DNA of 64,000 nucleotides, taken from assembly GCF_051842935.1 (NCBI RefSeq), contig NZ_JBPXRR010000001.1:1860001-1924000 (forward strand), written 5' to 3'. This document shows, one piece after another, positions 17,097-25,455 of the stretch. Source of the stretch: Pseudalkalibacillus sp051842935 (GTDB lineage: Bacteria; Bacillota; Bacilli; Bacillales; Fictibacillaceae). Position numbers and translations under genes: made by a program. The stretch's first letter is position 1. Each line of letters opens with the position of its first letter. The notes under the pieces were generated by a model. The model saw only the letters and a program-made list of their open reading frames with translations. It did not search any database and was not told where the DNA came from.

Positions 17097-18103
17097 TAGT
17101 AAGTGCCTCCTCCTGAAGAGTCATCCTCATCCTTAGGGTCAGTCGCCTTACCGATCGAACCTCTCATGTCTGTGTCTGCTTTGACGTTGTTATAGTTCAT
17201 GTAATCCATGACACCGATATTACCAGAACGCAATGCTTCTGCCATCGCCATAGGTACTTCCGCTTCGGCTTCCACAACTTTCGCGCGCATTTCTTCGACG
17301 CGGGCTTTCATTTCTTGCTCTTGTGCTACTGCCATTGCACGACGCTCTTCGGCTTTCGCTTGAGCGATATTCTTATCCGCTTCCGCTTGTTCTGTTTGAA
17401 GCTCGGCACCGATGTTCTTGCCGATGTCTACGTCCGCAATATCGATCGAGAGAATTTCAAATGCTGTACCTGCATCAAGACCTTTTGTCAGTACAGTTTG
17501 AGAAATCAGATCAGGATTTTCCAATACTTTTTTATGATTGTCTGAAGAACCGATCGTGGATACGATTCCCTCACCGACACGAGCGATGACAGTATCTTCA
17601 CCAGCACCCCCGACAAGTCGTTCGATGTTCGCACGAACTGTGATACGTGCTTTCGCTTTTACTTCAATTCCATCCATCGCAACACCGGCGATGAACGGCG
17701 TTTCAATGACCTTAGGGTTAACACTCATTTGAACGGCTTCAAGAACGTCACGTCCAGCCAAGTCAATCGCTGCACAACGCTCGAAGCTCAATTCGATGTT
17801 TGCACGGTGCGCCGCAATCAATGCGTTCACGACTCGGTCTACGTTACCACCAGCGAGGTAGTGACTCTCCAGTTGGTTTGTGCTCAATTCAAGACCTGCT
17901 TTTACTGCCTTGATCAATGGATTGATGACGCGTGATGGAATAACACGTCTCAAGCGCATTCCGATCAGTGTAAAGATACTGACTCTTACTCCAGCTGCAA
18001 GCGCTGAAATCCATAGCGCGACTGGTACAAATGTGAATAAGACTGCAAGGGCGATGACGATTGCCCCGATTAAAATGACCATGAATAATACATTTTGATC
18101 CAT
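17096..18103 (-). CDS. floA: Flotillin-like protein FloA
   Basis: A bacterial flotillin that organises functional membrane microdomains and affects membrane fluidity and signalling. 335 residues (331 in B. subtilis YqfA). An N-terminal hydrophobic stretch (about 5-45) anchors it, followed by the SPFH/PHB domain and a coiled-coil tail with repeated A-E dipeptides (NIAQAKAEERRAMAVAQEQE). The ATG follows AGGGGGC. It is the middle gene of a three-gene operon preceded by nfeD with 16 bases between them. Confidence 0.96.
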   Translation of the reverse strand: MDQNVLFMVILIGAIVIALAVLFTFVPVALWISALAAGVRVSIFTLIGMRLRRVIPSRVINPLIKAVKAGLELSTNQLESHYLAGGNVDRVVNALIAAHRANIELSFERCAAIDLAGRDVLEAVQMSVNPKVIETPFIAGVAMDGIEVKAKARITVRANIERLVGGAGEDTVIARVGEGIVSTIGSSDNHKKVLENPDLISQTVLTKGLDAGTAFEILSIDIADVDIGKNIGAELQTEQAEADKNIAQAKAEERRAMAVAQEQEMKARVEEMRAKVVEAEAEVPMAMAEALRSGNIGVMDYMNYNNVKADTDMRGSIGKATDPKDEDDSSGGGTY

Positions 18104-18119
18104 TTGGATATTTGCCCCC

Positions 18120-19460
18120 TTAATTTTCTTCTTCTTTTATTTCTCGAACGATGATACGAGAACCTTCTGTTTTGACGATTTTTATCGGTCGACTGCTCCC
18201 GATATAGTTTCCTTCTGTGACAACGTCATATCTTTCTTCTCCGATGATGGCTGTTCCAGATGGTCGAAGTGGTGTCAACGTCGTCCCAGTCTGTCCGACC
18301 AATTCAGATTTCGTGACACTTGAAATATAGCCTTTTTCATTTGAGGTGGAATCAAATAATATGATTTTCTTTAATGGACCGTTGTATCCAAAATATTTCA
18401 GGAATAAGATCGATACAACGATTGTCGCCACGATTGCAATCAGGATGGAAAACAAGATGTTGGCAATGGATCCTCCGGCTAGGACGATACCAATCAGCAC
18501 CGAGAGTATCCCACCGATCCCGAGTATGCCTCCCGGGACGAATACCTCCGCTATGATCAATCCGATTCCTACAACGAACAGGATGAGTGATTCCCAGCCT
18601 GCAAGTCCCGCAATCATGTGTCCGAAAAAGAAGAGCAATAATGCGCTGAGTCCAAGAATGCCTGGAATACCGAACCCTGGTGAATAAAGCTCAAGCACGA
18701 GTCCGATACTTCCAATCGAAAGTAAGATTGGAACGACGACAGGATGTGTGACATATCGGGCAATCGTTTCAGCAAATGAAACTTCAATGTTCCGGATTTC
18801 TGCATCCGGAAGCTCCAAATAGTCCAGCAAATCATTACGACTATCGATGATTGCTTCTGCATATCCGACTTTTTTGGCCTGGGAAGCATCCAATGTAAGA
18901 AGTTCCCCTTTCCCGACACCCAGATCTTCAAGAACGATATCCTCATCCGCCATCGCCAAGGCATATTTCGGATCTCGGTTATGTAGTTCTGCCGAGGCTC
19001 TCATGTCCGCAAGCCATGCCGATTCAGCTTTCTTTCCAGCTGTATTCCCTTGTTGGTCAATGACGGCTGCTGCGCCCATTGTCGTCGAAGGCTTCATGAC
19101 GATCTGGTCCGCATTCAACGCAATGTATGCACCCGCAGACAGTGCATGCTTCGTCACGTAGGCAATGATCGGAACATCTGACTCCCGCATGATTTTAGCA
19201 ATGTTGTTGGCCGCCTGTACGAGGCCTCCTGGTGTATTTATTTCAAGAACCAGGTAATCTGCACCGTTTTCTTCAGCCGTTTCGATCGATCGCTCAAGGA
19301 ATTTCTCCAGTCCACGTTCCACGGCATCTTCGACCGGAGCGAAATAAACGACCCCTTTGCCTTCAGCCGCATTCGAAGGACTGATTGATACAGATAAGAG
19401 AGGAACTAGTATTAATAGCAGGTAGAAAGTAATTTTAATTGATTTCTTTATTTTCTTCAT
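18120..19460 (-). CDS. yqeZ: Membrane-bound serine protease, long NfeD (YqeZ) family
   Basis: A partner of FloA in many bacteria; the long NfeD form joins a ClpP/SppA-like serine protease domain, several membrane helices and a C-terminal OB-fold. 446 residues: signal peptide about 1-31 ending SPSNA, protease domain about 35-225 (EINTPGGLVQAANNIA, then LSAGAYIALNAD with the likely catalytic serine), four or more membrane segments at about 240-370, and the OB-fold at about 385-445. The ATG at 19460 follows AAGGGGGTG; a GTG three codons earlier is less likely. A sigma-W type promoter stands upstream. Confidence 0.93.
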   Translation of the reverse strand: MKKIKKSIKITFYLLLILVPLLSVSISPSNAAEGKGVVYFAPVEDAVERGLEKFLERSIETAEENGADYLVLEINTPGGLVQAANNIAKIMRESDVPIIAYVTKHALSAGAYIALNADQIVMKPSTTMGAAAVIDQQGNTAGKKAESAWLADMRASAELHNRDPKYALAMADEDIVLEDLGVGKGELLTLDASQAKKVGYAEAIIDSRNDLLDYLELPDAEIRNIEVSFAETIARYVTHPVVVPILLSIGSIGLVLELYSPGFGIPGILGLSALLLFFFGHMIAGLAGWESLILFVVGIGLIIAEVFVPGGILGIGGILSVLIGIVLAGGSIANILFSILIAIVATIVVSILFLKYFGYNGPLKKIILFDSTSNEKGYISSVTKSELVGQTGTTLTPLRPSGTAIIGEERYDVVTEGNYIGSSRPIKIVKTEGSRIIVREIKEEEN

Positions 19461-19493
19461 AATACCCACCCCCTTTATGAACTTACTACTCTC

Positions 19494-19520
19494 TACGGAT
19501 AACTATACAGATAGGTTTCA
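19494..19520 (-). promoter_or_regulatory. Sigma-W type promoter of the yqeZ-floA operon
   Basis: On the minus strand TGAAAC (19515-19520) and CGTA (19494-19497) are 17 bp apart, the canonical ECF sigma-W pattern. The orthologous yqeZ-yqfA-yqfB operon of B. subtilis is known to be sigma-W controlled. The start of transcription would lie about 25 bp before the yqeZ start codon. Confidence 0.78.
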
Positions 19521-19587
19521 CTCTTTTGAAGGGAAAATACTCGAGGGATGATAAATCCGATGAATTTAAATCAACCCGACATTAAAA

Positions 19588-19614
19588 AAACGCCTTGCAA
19601 TGTGCAAGGCGTTT
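19588..19614 (-). terminator. Rho-independent terminator after yqeY
   Basis: A twelve-base perfect stem (AAACGCCTTGCA / TGCAAGGCGTTT) followed by TTTTAATG on the minus strand, starting twelve bases past the yqeY stop. Confidence 0.88.
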
Positions 19615-19625
19615 CATTATGAGTA

Positions 19626-20069
19626 TTACGATAAGTTCTGTTGAACTAAACGGTTCACGAGACCGCCATCAGCCTTACCTTTTACTTTCGGCATGATGGC
19701 TCCCATCACTTTCCCCATATCTTGTTTGGAAGTAGCACCAACTTGTTGGATGGTCTCCTTTACAATCTGGTCGACTTCTTCCTCAGATAGTTGTTCTGGG
19801 AGATACTCTTGAAGTATTTCAATCTCTTGACGTAAGTTTTCGACTAGATCATCACGACCAGCTTTGTCGAATTCCTGGAGGGAGTCTTTCCGCTGTTTAA
19901 CTTCACGTGAAAGAACCGTCAATTCCTCTTCTTCGTTCAATTCGTGTCCTAACTTGATCGACTCGTTCTGAAGAGAGGCCTTCACCATACGAATGACCGT
20001 CAGTCGTTGCTTGTCTTTGTTTCTCATCGCTTGTTTCATATCGTGATTCAAACGGTCAAGAAGACTCAA
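19626..20069 (-). CDS. yqeY: GatB/YqeY domain protein
   Basis: A 147-residue helical protein related to the C-terminal tRNA-binding tail of GatB. Its precise role is unknown, though a link to amidated aminoacyl-tRNA is often suggested. Typical blocks are the N-terminal LNHDMKQAMRNKDKQRLTVIR and the C-terminal SKQDMGKVMGAIMPKVKGKADG. The start is TTG at 20069 behind GAGAGGGTG; no ATG is available nearby. It follows rpsU by 15 bp, the universal Bacillus arrangement. Confidence 0.94.
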   Translation of the reverse strand: MSLLDRLNHDMKQAMRNKDKQRLTVIRMVKASLQNESIKLGHELNEEEELTVLSREVKQRKDSLQEFDKAGRDDLVENLRQEIEILQEYLPEQLSEEEVDQIVKETIQQVGATSKQDMGKVMGAIMPKVKGKADGGLVNRLVQQNLS

Positions 20070-20084
20070 TTAGAACACCCTCTC

Positions 20085-20261
20085 TTAGTACTTACGCTTA
20101 CGAGCAGCTTCAGACTTCTTCTTACGCTTGACGCTAGGCTTTTCGTAATGCTTACGCTTACGTACCTCTGCCAATGTTCCTTCTTTAGAAACGTTGCGCT
20201 TGAAACGACGAAGTGCATCTTCTATAGATTCGTTCTTACGAACACTAGTTCTAATGGACAT
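20085..20261 (-). CDS. rpsU: 30S ribosomal protein S21
   Basis: Small basic protein of the 30S platform. 58 residues: N-terminal SIRTSVRKNESIEDALRRFK and the lysine/arginine-rich tail ending KKKSEAARKRKY are those of the family. The ATG at 20261 stands six bases behind GGAGGGAGGG; the longer open frame is not used. It is co-transcribed with yqeY from a strong promoter about 70 bp upstream, with a hairpin in the leader. Confidence 0.97.
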   Translation of the reverse strand: MSIRTSVRKNESIEDALRRFKRNVSKEGTLAEVRKRKHYEKPSVKRKKKSEAARKRKY

Positions 20262-20279
20262 ATATTTCCCTCCCTCCAA

Positions 20280-20308
20280 GCTCCTTTCAAAAAATATAGA
20301 AAAGGAGC
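20280..20308 (-). other. Hairpin in the rpsU leader
   Basis: GCTCCTTT pairs with AAAGGAGC around a 13-base loop in the rpsU 5' leader, directly ahead of the ribosome binding site. The AAAGGAGC arm resembles an anti-Shine-Dalgarno decoy or a fold near the true site. Its function is unknown. Confidence 0.5.
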
Positions 20309-20327
20309 GAAAACCATATCTTAAAAC

Positions 20328-20357
20328 ATTATAATATATGCCACTTTTTTTCGTCAA
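20328..20357 (-). promoter_or_regulatory. Sigma-A promoter of rpsU-yqeY
   Basis: -35 TTGACG (20352-20357), 18-bp spacer, perfect -10 TATAAT (20328-20333) on the minus strand. Confidence 0.82.
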
Positions 20358-20430
20358 CTTTATTCGGGTAATTATTTCGTCATGTCCAAAACATCTCGTC
20401 CATAAAATAGACTAGGTGGTGATGACGTTG

Positions 20431-21360
20431 ATGCAAATCTTCTCATTATTCGCCGTTTTCCTGACCATTTTCATATTCGGGATGACGGTGATGCGAATAG
20501 GATTGAGTGCTGCTTCACAACAAAAGCTGAAGAATTGGCTTTTGAAATATACCGATACGACATGGAAAAGTTTTCTCGCCGGCATCCTCATTACCGCAAT
20601 CATGCAAAGCAGCTCAGCCGTCATGGTCATTGTGATCGGCCTTGTAGCCGCAGGGATCATGAGTTTCAGACAATCGATCGGCATCATTTTAGGTGCCAAC
20701 ATCGGAACGACGGTGACGACGGAAATCATCACGATGGACATCACCCATTTGATCCTCCCCTTCATCATCATAGGTGTCGTGCTCATTTTCATTCCGAAGG
20801 GCTGGTCATTTTGCCTTGGATCCACTCTTTTCGGGCTGGGCTGTATGTTTATTGCGATGAATGGATTTGAAACTTTGTCAGGTCCGATTACCGACTTGAA
20901 ATGGGTGAAAAATTTCCTGCACCTTACAGATGAACATGTGTGGATGAGCCTGGGTCTCGGGACGACGATGACCGCCGTCATCCAATCGAGTACAGCTACG
21001 ACCGCAATCATCATGCCACTCATGAATGAGAACATCCTGACCCTGACATCTGGCATTGCGATACTGCTTGGTGCGAATATCGGAACCTGTGTCACTGCAT
21101 TGATCGCTTGTATCGGAACTTCGAAGGAAGCGAAGCTCGTCGCCTTTGCCCACGTTTGGATCAATATTATCGGGGTGGTTTTATTCCTGCCTTTTTTGAG
21201 TGGGTTTTCGGAAGTCGTAATGCTCCTCACCCAACTGCCTGATGTTCAGATCGCTCACGCCAGCGTCCTGTTTAACGTGATCTCTTCCTTGCTCTTATTA
21301 CCTTGTGCAGGCTTGTTAGCCTCGTGGATCGCGAGGATTCATGGTTACAGGGCGATTTGA
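20431..21360 (+). CDS. yqeW: Na/Pi-cotransporter II family protein (YqeW)
   Basis: A membrane transporter related to the eukaryotic type II sodium-phosphate cotransporters, expected to move phosphate with sodium. 309 residues with about eight membrane segments arranged as two repeats, each carrying the family signature: MQSSSAVMVIV near residue 70 and IQSSTATTAIIM near 190, each followed by a GANIGT motif. I chose the ATG at 20431, eight bases after GGTGA; ATG at 20422 and GTG at 20416 are alternatives. It diverges from rpsU, as in B. subtilis. Confidence 0.9.
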   Translation: MQIFSLFAVFLTIFIFGMTVMRIGLSAASQQKLKNWLLKYTDTTWKSFLAGILITAIMQSSSAVMVIVIGLVAAGIMSFRQSIGIILGANIGTTVTTEIITMDITHLILPFIIIGVVLIFIPKGWSFCLGSTLFGLGCMFIAMNGFETLSGPITDLKWVKNFLHLTDEHVWMSLGLGTTMTAVIQSSTATTAIIMPLMNENILTLTSGIAILLGANIGTCVTALIACIGTSKEAKLVAFAHVWINIIGVVLFLPFLSGFSEVVMLLTQLPDVQIAHASVLFNVISSLLLLPCAGLLASWIARIHGYRAI

Positions 21361-21390
21361 CCAACTACGTTTTTTCATTCCGCTAAAATA

Positions 21391-21581
21391 GCTGAATCCA
21401 TAAATGGAGGATAGAAAGAAGACCTTTCTATCCTTTAAAATTGCTCAATCCCGAAATGGAGGATAGAAAGAGGGGCTTTCTATCCCTCAAATTTGCTCAA
21501 CTCCTAAATGGAGGACAGAAAGAGGGGCTTTCTATCCCTCAAAATTGCTCAATCCCGAAATGGAGGATAGAATGAGCTCCT
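21391..21581. repeat. Tandem array of 52-bp repeats, copy set 2
   Basis: GGAGGAYAGAA begins at 21406, 21458, 21510 and 21562, an exact 52-bp period. Each of the inner units contains a perfect ten-base inverted repeat, GGATAGAAAG-AGGGG-CTTTCTATCC, with CTCAAAATTGCTCAATCCCG as linker. This is the same family and the same strand orientation as the array at 3160-3351. The array fills the gap between the convergent yqeW and deoC genes. Confidence 0.87.
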
Positions 21582-21590
21582 TAATAACAA

Positions 21591-21625
21591 AAAAATGACC
21601 ACGACACTTTGTCGCGGTCATTTTT
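21591..21625. terminator. Bidirectional terminator between yqeW and deoC
   Basis: AAAAATGACCACGACA pairs with TGTCGCGGTCATTTTT (one mismatch) around CTT, with T runs on both strands. It lies nine bases past the deoC stop and can also end transcripts from yqeW that cross the repeat array. Confidence 0.85.
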
Positions 21626-21633
21626 TTTACCGA

Positions 21634-22299
21634 TTAATAATCAGCGTTTGATGTTTCGCCTTTGACGATTGAGATTCCAGAGCTTGCTCCGATTCGTGTA
21701 GCTCCTGCATCGATCATAGCTTGAGCGGATTCAGGTCCACGTACGCCTCCGCTTGCTTTGACACCGATTTCAGGTCCTACAACCTTACGCATCAAGGCTA
21801 CGTCTTCAACTGTTGCTCCTCCTGTGGAGAAACCAGTAGAAGTCTTCACGAAGTCTGCACCAGCTTTTACAGATAGTTCACAAGCTTGCTTCTTTTCTTC
21901 GTCTGTCAGAAGGCAAGTTTCAATGATTACTTTTGTAAGAGCTTTACCTTTTGCAGCATCTACAACTGCTTTGATGTCTTTTTCAACCAGGTCATAGTCT
22001 TTGCTCTTCAAAGCGCCGATGTTGATGACCATGTCGACTTCTGTTGCACCTTTTTCAATTGCATCCTTCGTTTCGAATGCTTTTGTTTCAGGCGTAGAAG
22101 CGCCCAATGGAAATCCGATGACTGTACAAACTTTCACGTCTGTATCTTTCAAAAGTTCATAAGAAGTTGTCACCCAAGTCGGGTTAACACAAACGGACAT
22201 GAAGTTATATTCTTTCGCTTCTTCACAAAGTTTGACGATATCCTCTTTGTTCATATCTGGTTTTAAAGCTGTGTGGTCAATCATTTTTGCGATGTTCAT
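21634..22299 (-). CDS. deoC: Deoxyribose-phosphate aldolase
   Basis: Cleaves 2-deoxyribose-5-phosphate to glyceraldehyde-3-phosphate and acetaldehyde in deoxynucleoside catabolism. 221 residues, a class I aldolase TIM barrel. The Schiff-base lysine is K152 in FVKTSTGF; D89 and K181 complete the proton relay. The ATG follows AGGAGATG. It is placed after mtaB, 48 bp away, outside the usual dra-nupC-pdp operon, so it may be an isolated copy read from mtaB or from a promoter inside the gap. Confidence 0.97.
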   Translation of the reverse strand: MNIAKMIDHTALKPDMNKEDIVKLCEEAKEYNFMSVCVNPTWVTTSYELLKDTDVKVCTVIGFPLGASTPETKAFETKDAIEKGATEVDMVINIGALKSKDYDLVEKDIKAVVDAAKGKALTKVIIETCLLTDEEKKQACELSVKAGADFVKTSTGFSTGGATVEDVALMRKVVGPEIGVKASGGVRGPESAQAMIDAGATRIGASSGISIVKGETSNADY

Positions 22300-22347
22300 A
22301 TTAGCATCTCCTCTGTTGTTGTTTTGGTTTAATCTAAGATGTATGCA

Positions 22348-23700
22348 TTATGCTGTAGCGGAAGCTTCCGCTTGATCAACATCCATTACTCTGACGAATT
22401 GTCCTTCGTTAACAGGGTATCCTGCTTTCGTTATCTTTACTCGAACGAGTTTACCAATCAAGTCCTCTGTACCAGGAATCCGGACCTTCATGTAGTTAGC
22501 TGTATAGCCGAGTAGCATGCTCTCTTCCGGATGATCCTTGTCCAACTCTTCCGGAATGATTTCCAGCACCTCTCCTTCATAGTCCGAAGCGTATTCCTTC
22601 GCCAATTGATTGGAAAGCTCGATCAATCGATGGACACGTTCATTTTTCACATCTTCAGGCACTTGGTCTTCCATTGTTGCTGCTGGCGTTCCCGTCCGTC
22701 TACTGAATGGGAAGACATGCAGCTCGGAAAACTTATGCTCCTTGATGAAGTTATATGTTTCCATGAACTCTTCTTCCGTTTCACCTGGGAAGCCGACAAT
22801 CACGTCTGACGTAATCGCAAGTCCAGGAAGGGCTTCTTTCAGCTTGTTCAGGCGATCAGCGAACATTTCCATACTATACTTTCGTCGCATGCGTTTCAAC
22901 ACACTATTCGAACCGGATTGAAGTGGTATGTGGAGATGAGGAACGACTTTATCTGATCGATCCAACACCTCGATGACCTCATCAGTCACCTGGCTCGCTT
23001 CGATGGATGAAATACGAAGGCGTTTCAAACCTTTCACTTGCGCATCCAAATCGGATAGCAATTGAGCGAAGTTATAATCCTTCATATCTTCACCGTAACC
23101 GGCTGTATGGATTCCGGTCAGGACGATCTCCTGGTAGCCTGCATCAACCAGCTGCTGAGCTTGTTCGATGACATGCTCAGGCTTTCTCGAGCGTAATAAA
23201 CCTCTCGCCCACGGAATGATGCAAAACGTACAGAAATTGTTGCATCCTTCCTGTATCTTAAGAGATGCACGGGTACGATCTGTAAAAGCAGGAACTTCAA
23301 GCTCTTCGTAAACACGAGCTTTCATGATGTTTCCGACACCATTGATCGGTTGGCGTTCACGCTTGTATTGCTCGATATAATCGAGCATTTTTACACGGTC
23401 CTGCGTTCCGACGACAACATCGACTCCAGGGATCGCCATGACTTCAGCAGGTGAAGTCTGTGCGTAACAACCGGTTACACAAATGACTGCATCCGGGTTT
23501 TTACGGATGGCACGCCGAATAACCTGGCGACTTTTCTTATCACCAGTATTCGTAACTGTACAAGTATTGATGACATAAACATCCGACCGTTTTTCAAAAT
23601 CGGTACGCTCATATCCATTGCTCTGGAACAACTGCCAGATCGCTTCAGTTTCATAATGGTTCACTTTACAACCTAACGTATGAAACGCTACTGAAGGCAT
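22348..23700 (-). CDS. mtaB: tRNA ms2t6A37 methylthiotransferase MtaB
   Basis: A radical-SAM enzyme that adds a methylthio group to threonylcarbamoyl-adenosine at tRNA position 37. 450 residues. The N-terminal domain has cluster cysteines C11, C47 and C78; the radical-SAM triad CNNFCTFC supplies C153, C157 and C160; a TRAM domain closes the protein (about 375-440). The ATG follows AGGTGACC. It starts six bases after rsmE, giving a dnaJ-prmA-rsmE-mtaB run as in B. subtilis (yqeV). Confidence 0.96.
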   Translation of the reverse strand: MPSVAFHTLGCKVNHYETEAIWQLFQSNGYERTDFEKRSDVYVINTCTVTNTGDKKSRQVIRRAIRKNPDAVICVTGCYAQTSPAEVMAIPGVDVVVGTQDRVKMLDYIEQYKRERQPINGVGNIMKARVYEELEVPAFTDRTRASLKIQEGCNNFCTFCIIPWARGLLRSRKPEHVIEQAQQLVDAGYQEIVLTGIHTAGYGEDMKDYNFAQLLSDLDAQVKGLKRLRISSIEASQVTDEVIEVLDRSDKVVPHLHIPLQSGSNSVLKRMRRKYSMEMFADRLNKLKEALPGLAITSDVIVGFPGETEEEFMETYNFIKEHKFSELHVFPFSRRTGTPAATMEDQVPEDVKNERVHRLIELSNQLAKEYASDYEGEVLEIIPEELDKDHPEESMLLGYTANYMKVRIPGTEDLIGKLVRVKITKAGYPVNEGQFVRVMDVDQAEASATA

Positions 23701-23706
23701 ATTTGG

Positions 23707-24462
23707 TCACCTCAATAATTCTAGTTGATAAGAAACAGCAGTTAGTAAGTATAAAGGGGCTGTTTCGGTTCGAAGAATGCGTGGGCCTAACCCACAGGTA
23801 ATGAAACCAGCTTCTTGCAATGCATCGACTTCATCTTCCGACAGACCGCCTTCCGGTCCTACGACGACCAACATCCGATCAGTGTGGATATCAGCAGATT
23901 GCAATACCTTTGCCAGGTTGGCTGATTCATTCTGTTTCGCATCTTCCTCATACGCAACGACTTTGATCGTATACGCCTCACTATGTGAAATCAATTCCTT
24001 GAAAGTTACAGGTTCAAAGCAATCAGGCATTCGATTACGATGAGATTGTTCTGCAGCTTCTTTGATGATTTTTTGAAGTCGCTCCGTCTTTTTCTTGGAC
24101 TTCTTTGCATCCCATTTTACAATCGACCGGAACGCTTGAAAAGGGAGGAATCCATTTGCACCAAGTTCCGTTCCTTTTTGGACAATCATTTCTAGTTTAT
24201 CATGCTTTGGGAGCCCTTGTGCAATCGTTACAGGAATTGGCAGTTCCGTGTCATTCTCCAACCATTCAATGATTGAAAGTTCTATGGACGATTCTTGGAT
24301 GTCTGCGATTTCACACGTTGCTACCCGCTCTCGATTATCGCTGCAAATGACTTGATCGCCTGGAGACATCCGCATCACTTTAGCTATGTGCTTTACATCG
24401 TCGCCTGAGATCGTGACGATTGAATCCGTCATTTGCTCAGGTGTCACGAAGTACCGTTGCAT
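23707..24462 (-). CDS. rsmE: 16S rRNA m3U1498 methyltransferase RsmE
   Basis: A SPOUT-class methyltransferase that modifies U1498 of 16S rRNA. 251 residues: N-terminal PUA-like domain (MQRYFVTPEQM... about 1-70) and the knotted SPOUT domain with VVGPEGGLSEDEVDAL and LGPRILRTETA near the C-terminus. The ATG at 24462 shares one base with the prmA stop (TAATG) and has AGGTGAT ahead, which decides it against the longer frame. Corresponds to yqeU. Confidence 0.95.
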   Translation of the reverse strand: MQRYFVTPEQMTDSIVTISGDDVKHIAKVMRMSPGDQVICSDNRERVATCEIADIQESSIELSIIEWLENDTELPIPVTIAQGLPKHDKLEMIVQKGTELGANGFLPFQAFRSIVKWDAKKSKKKTERLQKIIKEAAEQSHRNRMPDCFEPVTFKELISHSEAYTIKVVAYEEDAKQNESANLAKVLQSADIHTDRMLVVVGPEGGLSEDEVDALQEAGFITCGLGPRILRTETAPLYLLTAVSYQLELLR

Positions 24463-25415
24463 TAAGCCATCACCTGTTCCGGTTTCTTTGCAATGAATGC
24501 GACCCAATCTTCCATCAATAGTGTTTCTTGAATTTCGAAACCATGATTCATAAGCGATTGCTTCACTTCATCTTTCTTTCCTTTTATGATTCCAGATACG
24601 ATGAACTTGCCACCTGGTTTCAAATGCTCGAATGCTTGATCATCAAATCGCATAATGATCTCTGCCAAAATGTTCGCGACGATCAAATCATATTGTCCTT
24701 CGATGTTATCGAGCAAGTTGTTCTGTTTTACATTGACCTGTTCCTGGCATTTGTTGAGCTTGATGTTCAGACGTGCACTTTTTACAGCGATTTCGTCCAA
24801 GTCCATCGCTGTGACTGTACTTGCACCGAGCTTAGCTGCTGCAATGCTCAGCACACCGGAGCCTGTGCCGACATCAATCACTTCATCACCTGGGGTCAAA
24901 GATTTCTCGAGCGCCTGGATACACATGACCGTCGTCGGGTGGGTACCTGTGCCGAACGCCATACCCGGATCGAGTTCAATGATCAGTTCATCCGTACTGA
25001 CCTTCTCATACTCTTCCCAGGTCGGTATGATTGTAATGCGTTCGGAAATTTTGACGGGTTTATAATACTTTTTCCAGGCTGTCGCCCATTCTTCTTCATG
25101 GATTTCACTGATTGTGATTCGGTTATGACCCAAATCGATATCATACAAAAGCAGACCATTGATCGCTTCCTTGATTTCTTCTACCGTTTCACCCAAAAAG
25201 CTGTTAACGGGCAAATAAGCCTTGACGACGACACCTTCATCCGGATAGTCATCAGGATTAAGCTGGTAGATCTCGCCCATGGATGTATCCCATACTTTAA
25301 CCAGGTCTTGCGGATCTTCAATGACGACACCGCTCGCTCCAGATTCGTGCAAGATATTTGAAATCGGTTCAATTGCTTCCTGCGTCGTTAGAATACTAAT
25401 TTCAGACCATTTCAT
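24462..25415 (-). CDS. prmA: Ribosomal protein L11 methyltransferase PrmA
   Basis: Methylates ribosomal protein L11. 317 residues with an N-terminal substrate-binding domain and a SAM-binding domain: motif I VIDVGTGSGVLSIAAAKLGA, acidic DLDEIA and the post-motif VANILAEI. The start was placed at the family N-terminus MKWSEISI (25415); AGGAAG is 12 bases ahead, and two ATGs upstream in frame are possible. It lies between dnaJ and rsmE in the usual order. Confidence 0.94.
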   Translation of the reverse strand: MKWSEISILTTQEAIEPISNILHESGASGVVIEDPQDLVKVWDTSMGEIYQLNPDDYPDEGVVVKAYLPVNSFLGETVEEIKEAINGLLLYDIDLGHNRITISEIHEEEWATAWKKYYKPVKISERITIIPTWEEYEKVSTDELIIELDPGMAFGTGTHPTTVMCIQALEKSLTPGDEVIDVGTGSGVLSIAAAKLGASTVTAMDLDEIAVKSARLNIKLNKCQEQVNVKQNNLLDNIEGQYDLIVANILAEIIMRFDDQAFEHLKPGGKFIVSGIIKGKKDEVKQSLMNHGFEIQETLLMEDWVAFIAKKPEQVMA

Positions 25416-25455
25416 GAGATCTACCATCTTCCTTTCCATTTTTCACCCGATGGGC

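Noticed and set aside
20412..21230. 272-codon open frame opposite yqeW
   Set aside because: It is antisense to a clear membrane transporter, has a biased methionine/isoleucine/valine composition typical of shadow frames, and lacks a ribosome binding site.
24528..25361. 277-codon plus-strand frame opposite prmA
   Set aside because: Antisense shadow; phenylalanine- and cysteine-rich with no recognisable domain, while prmA on the other strand is certain.
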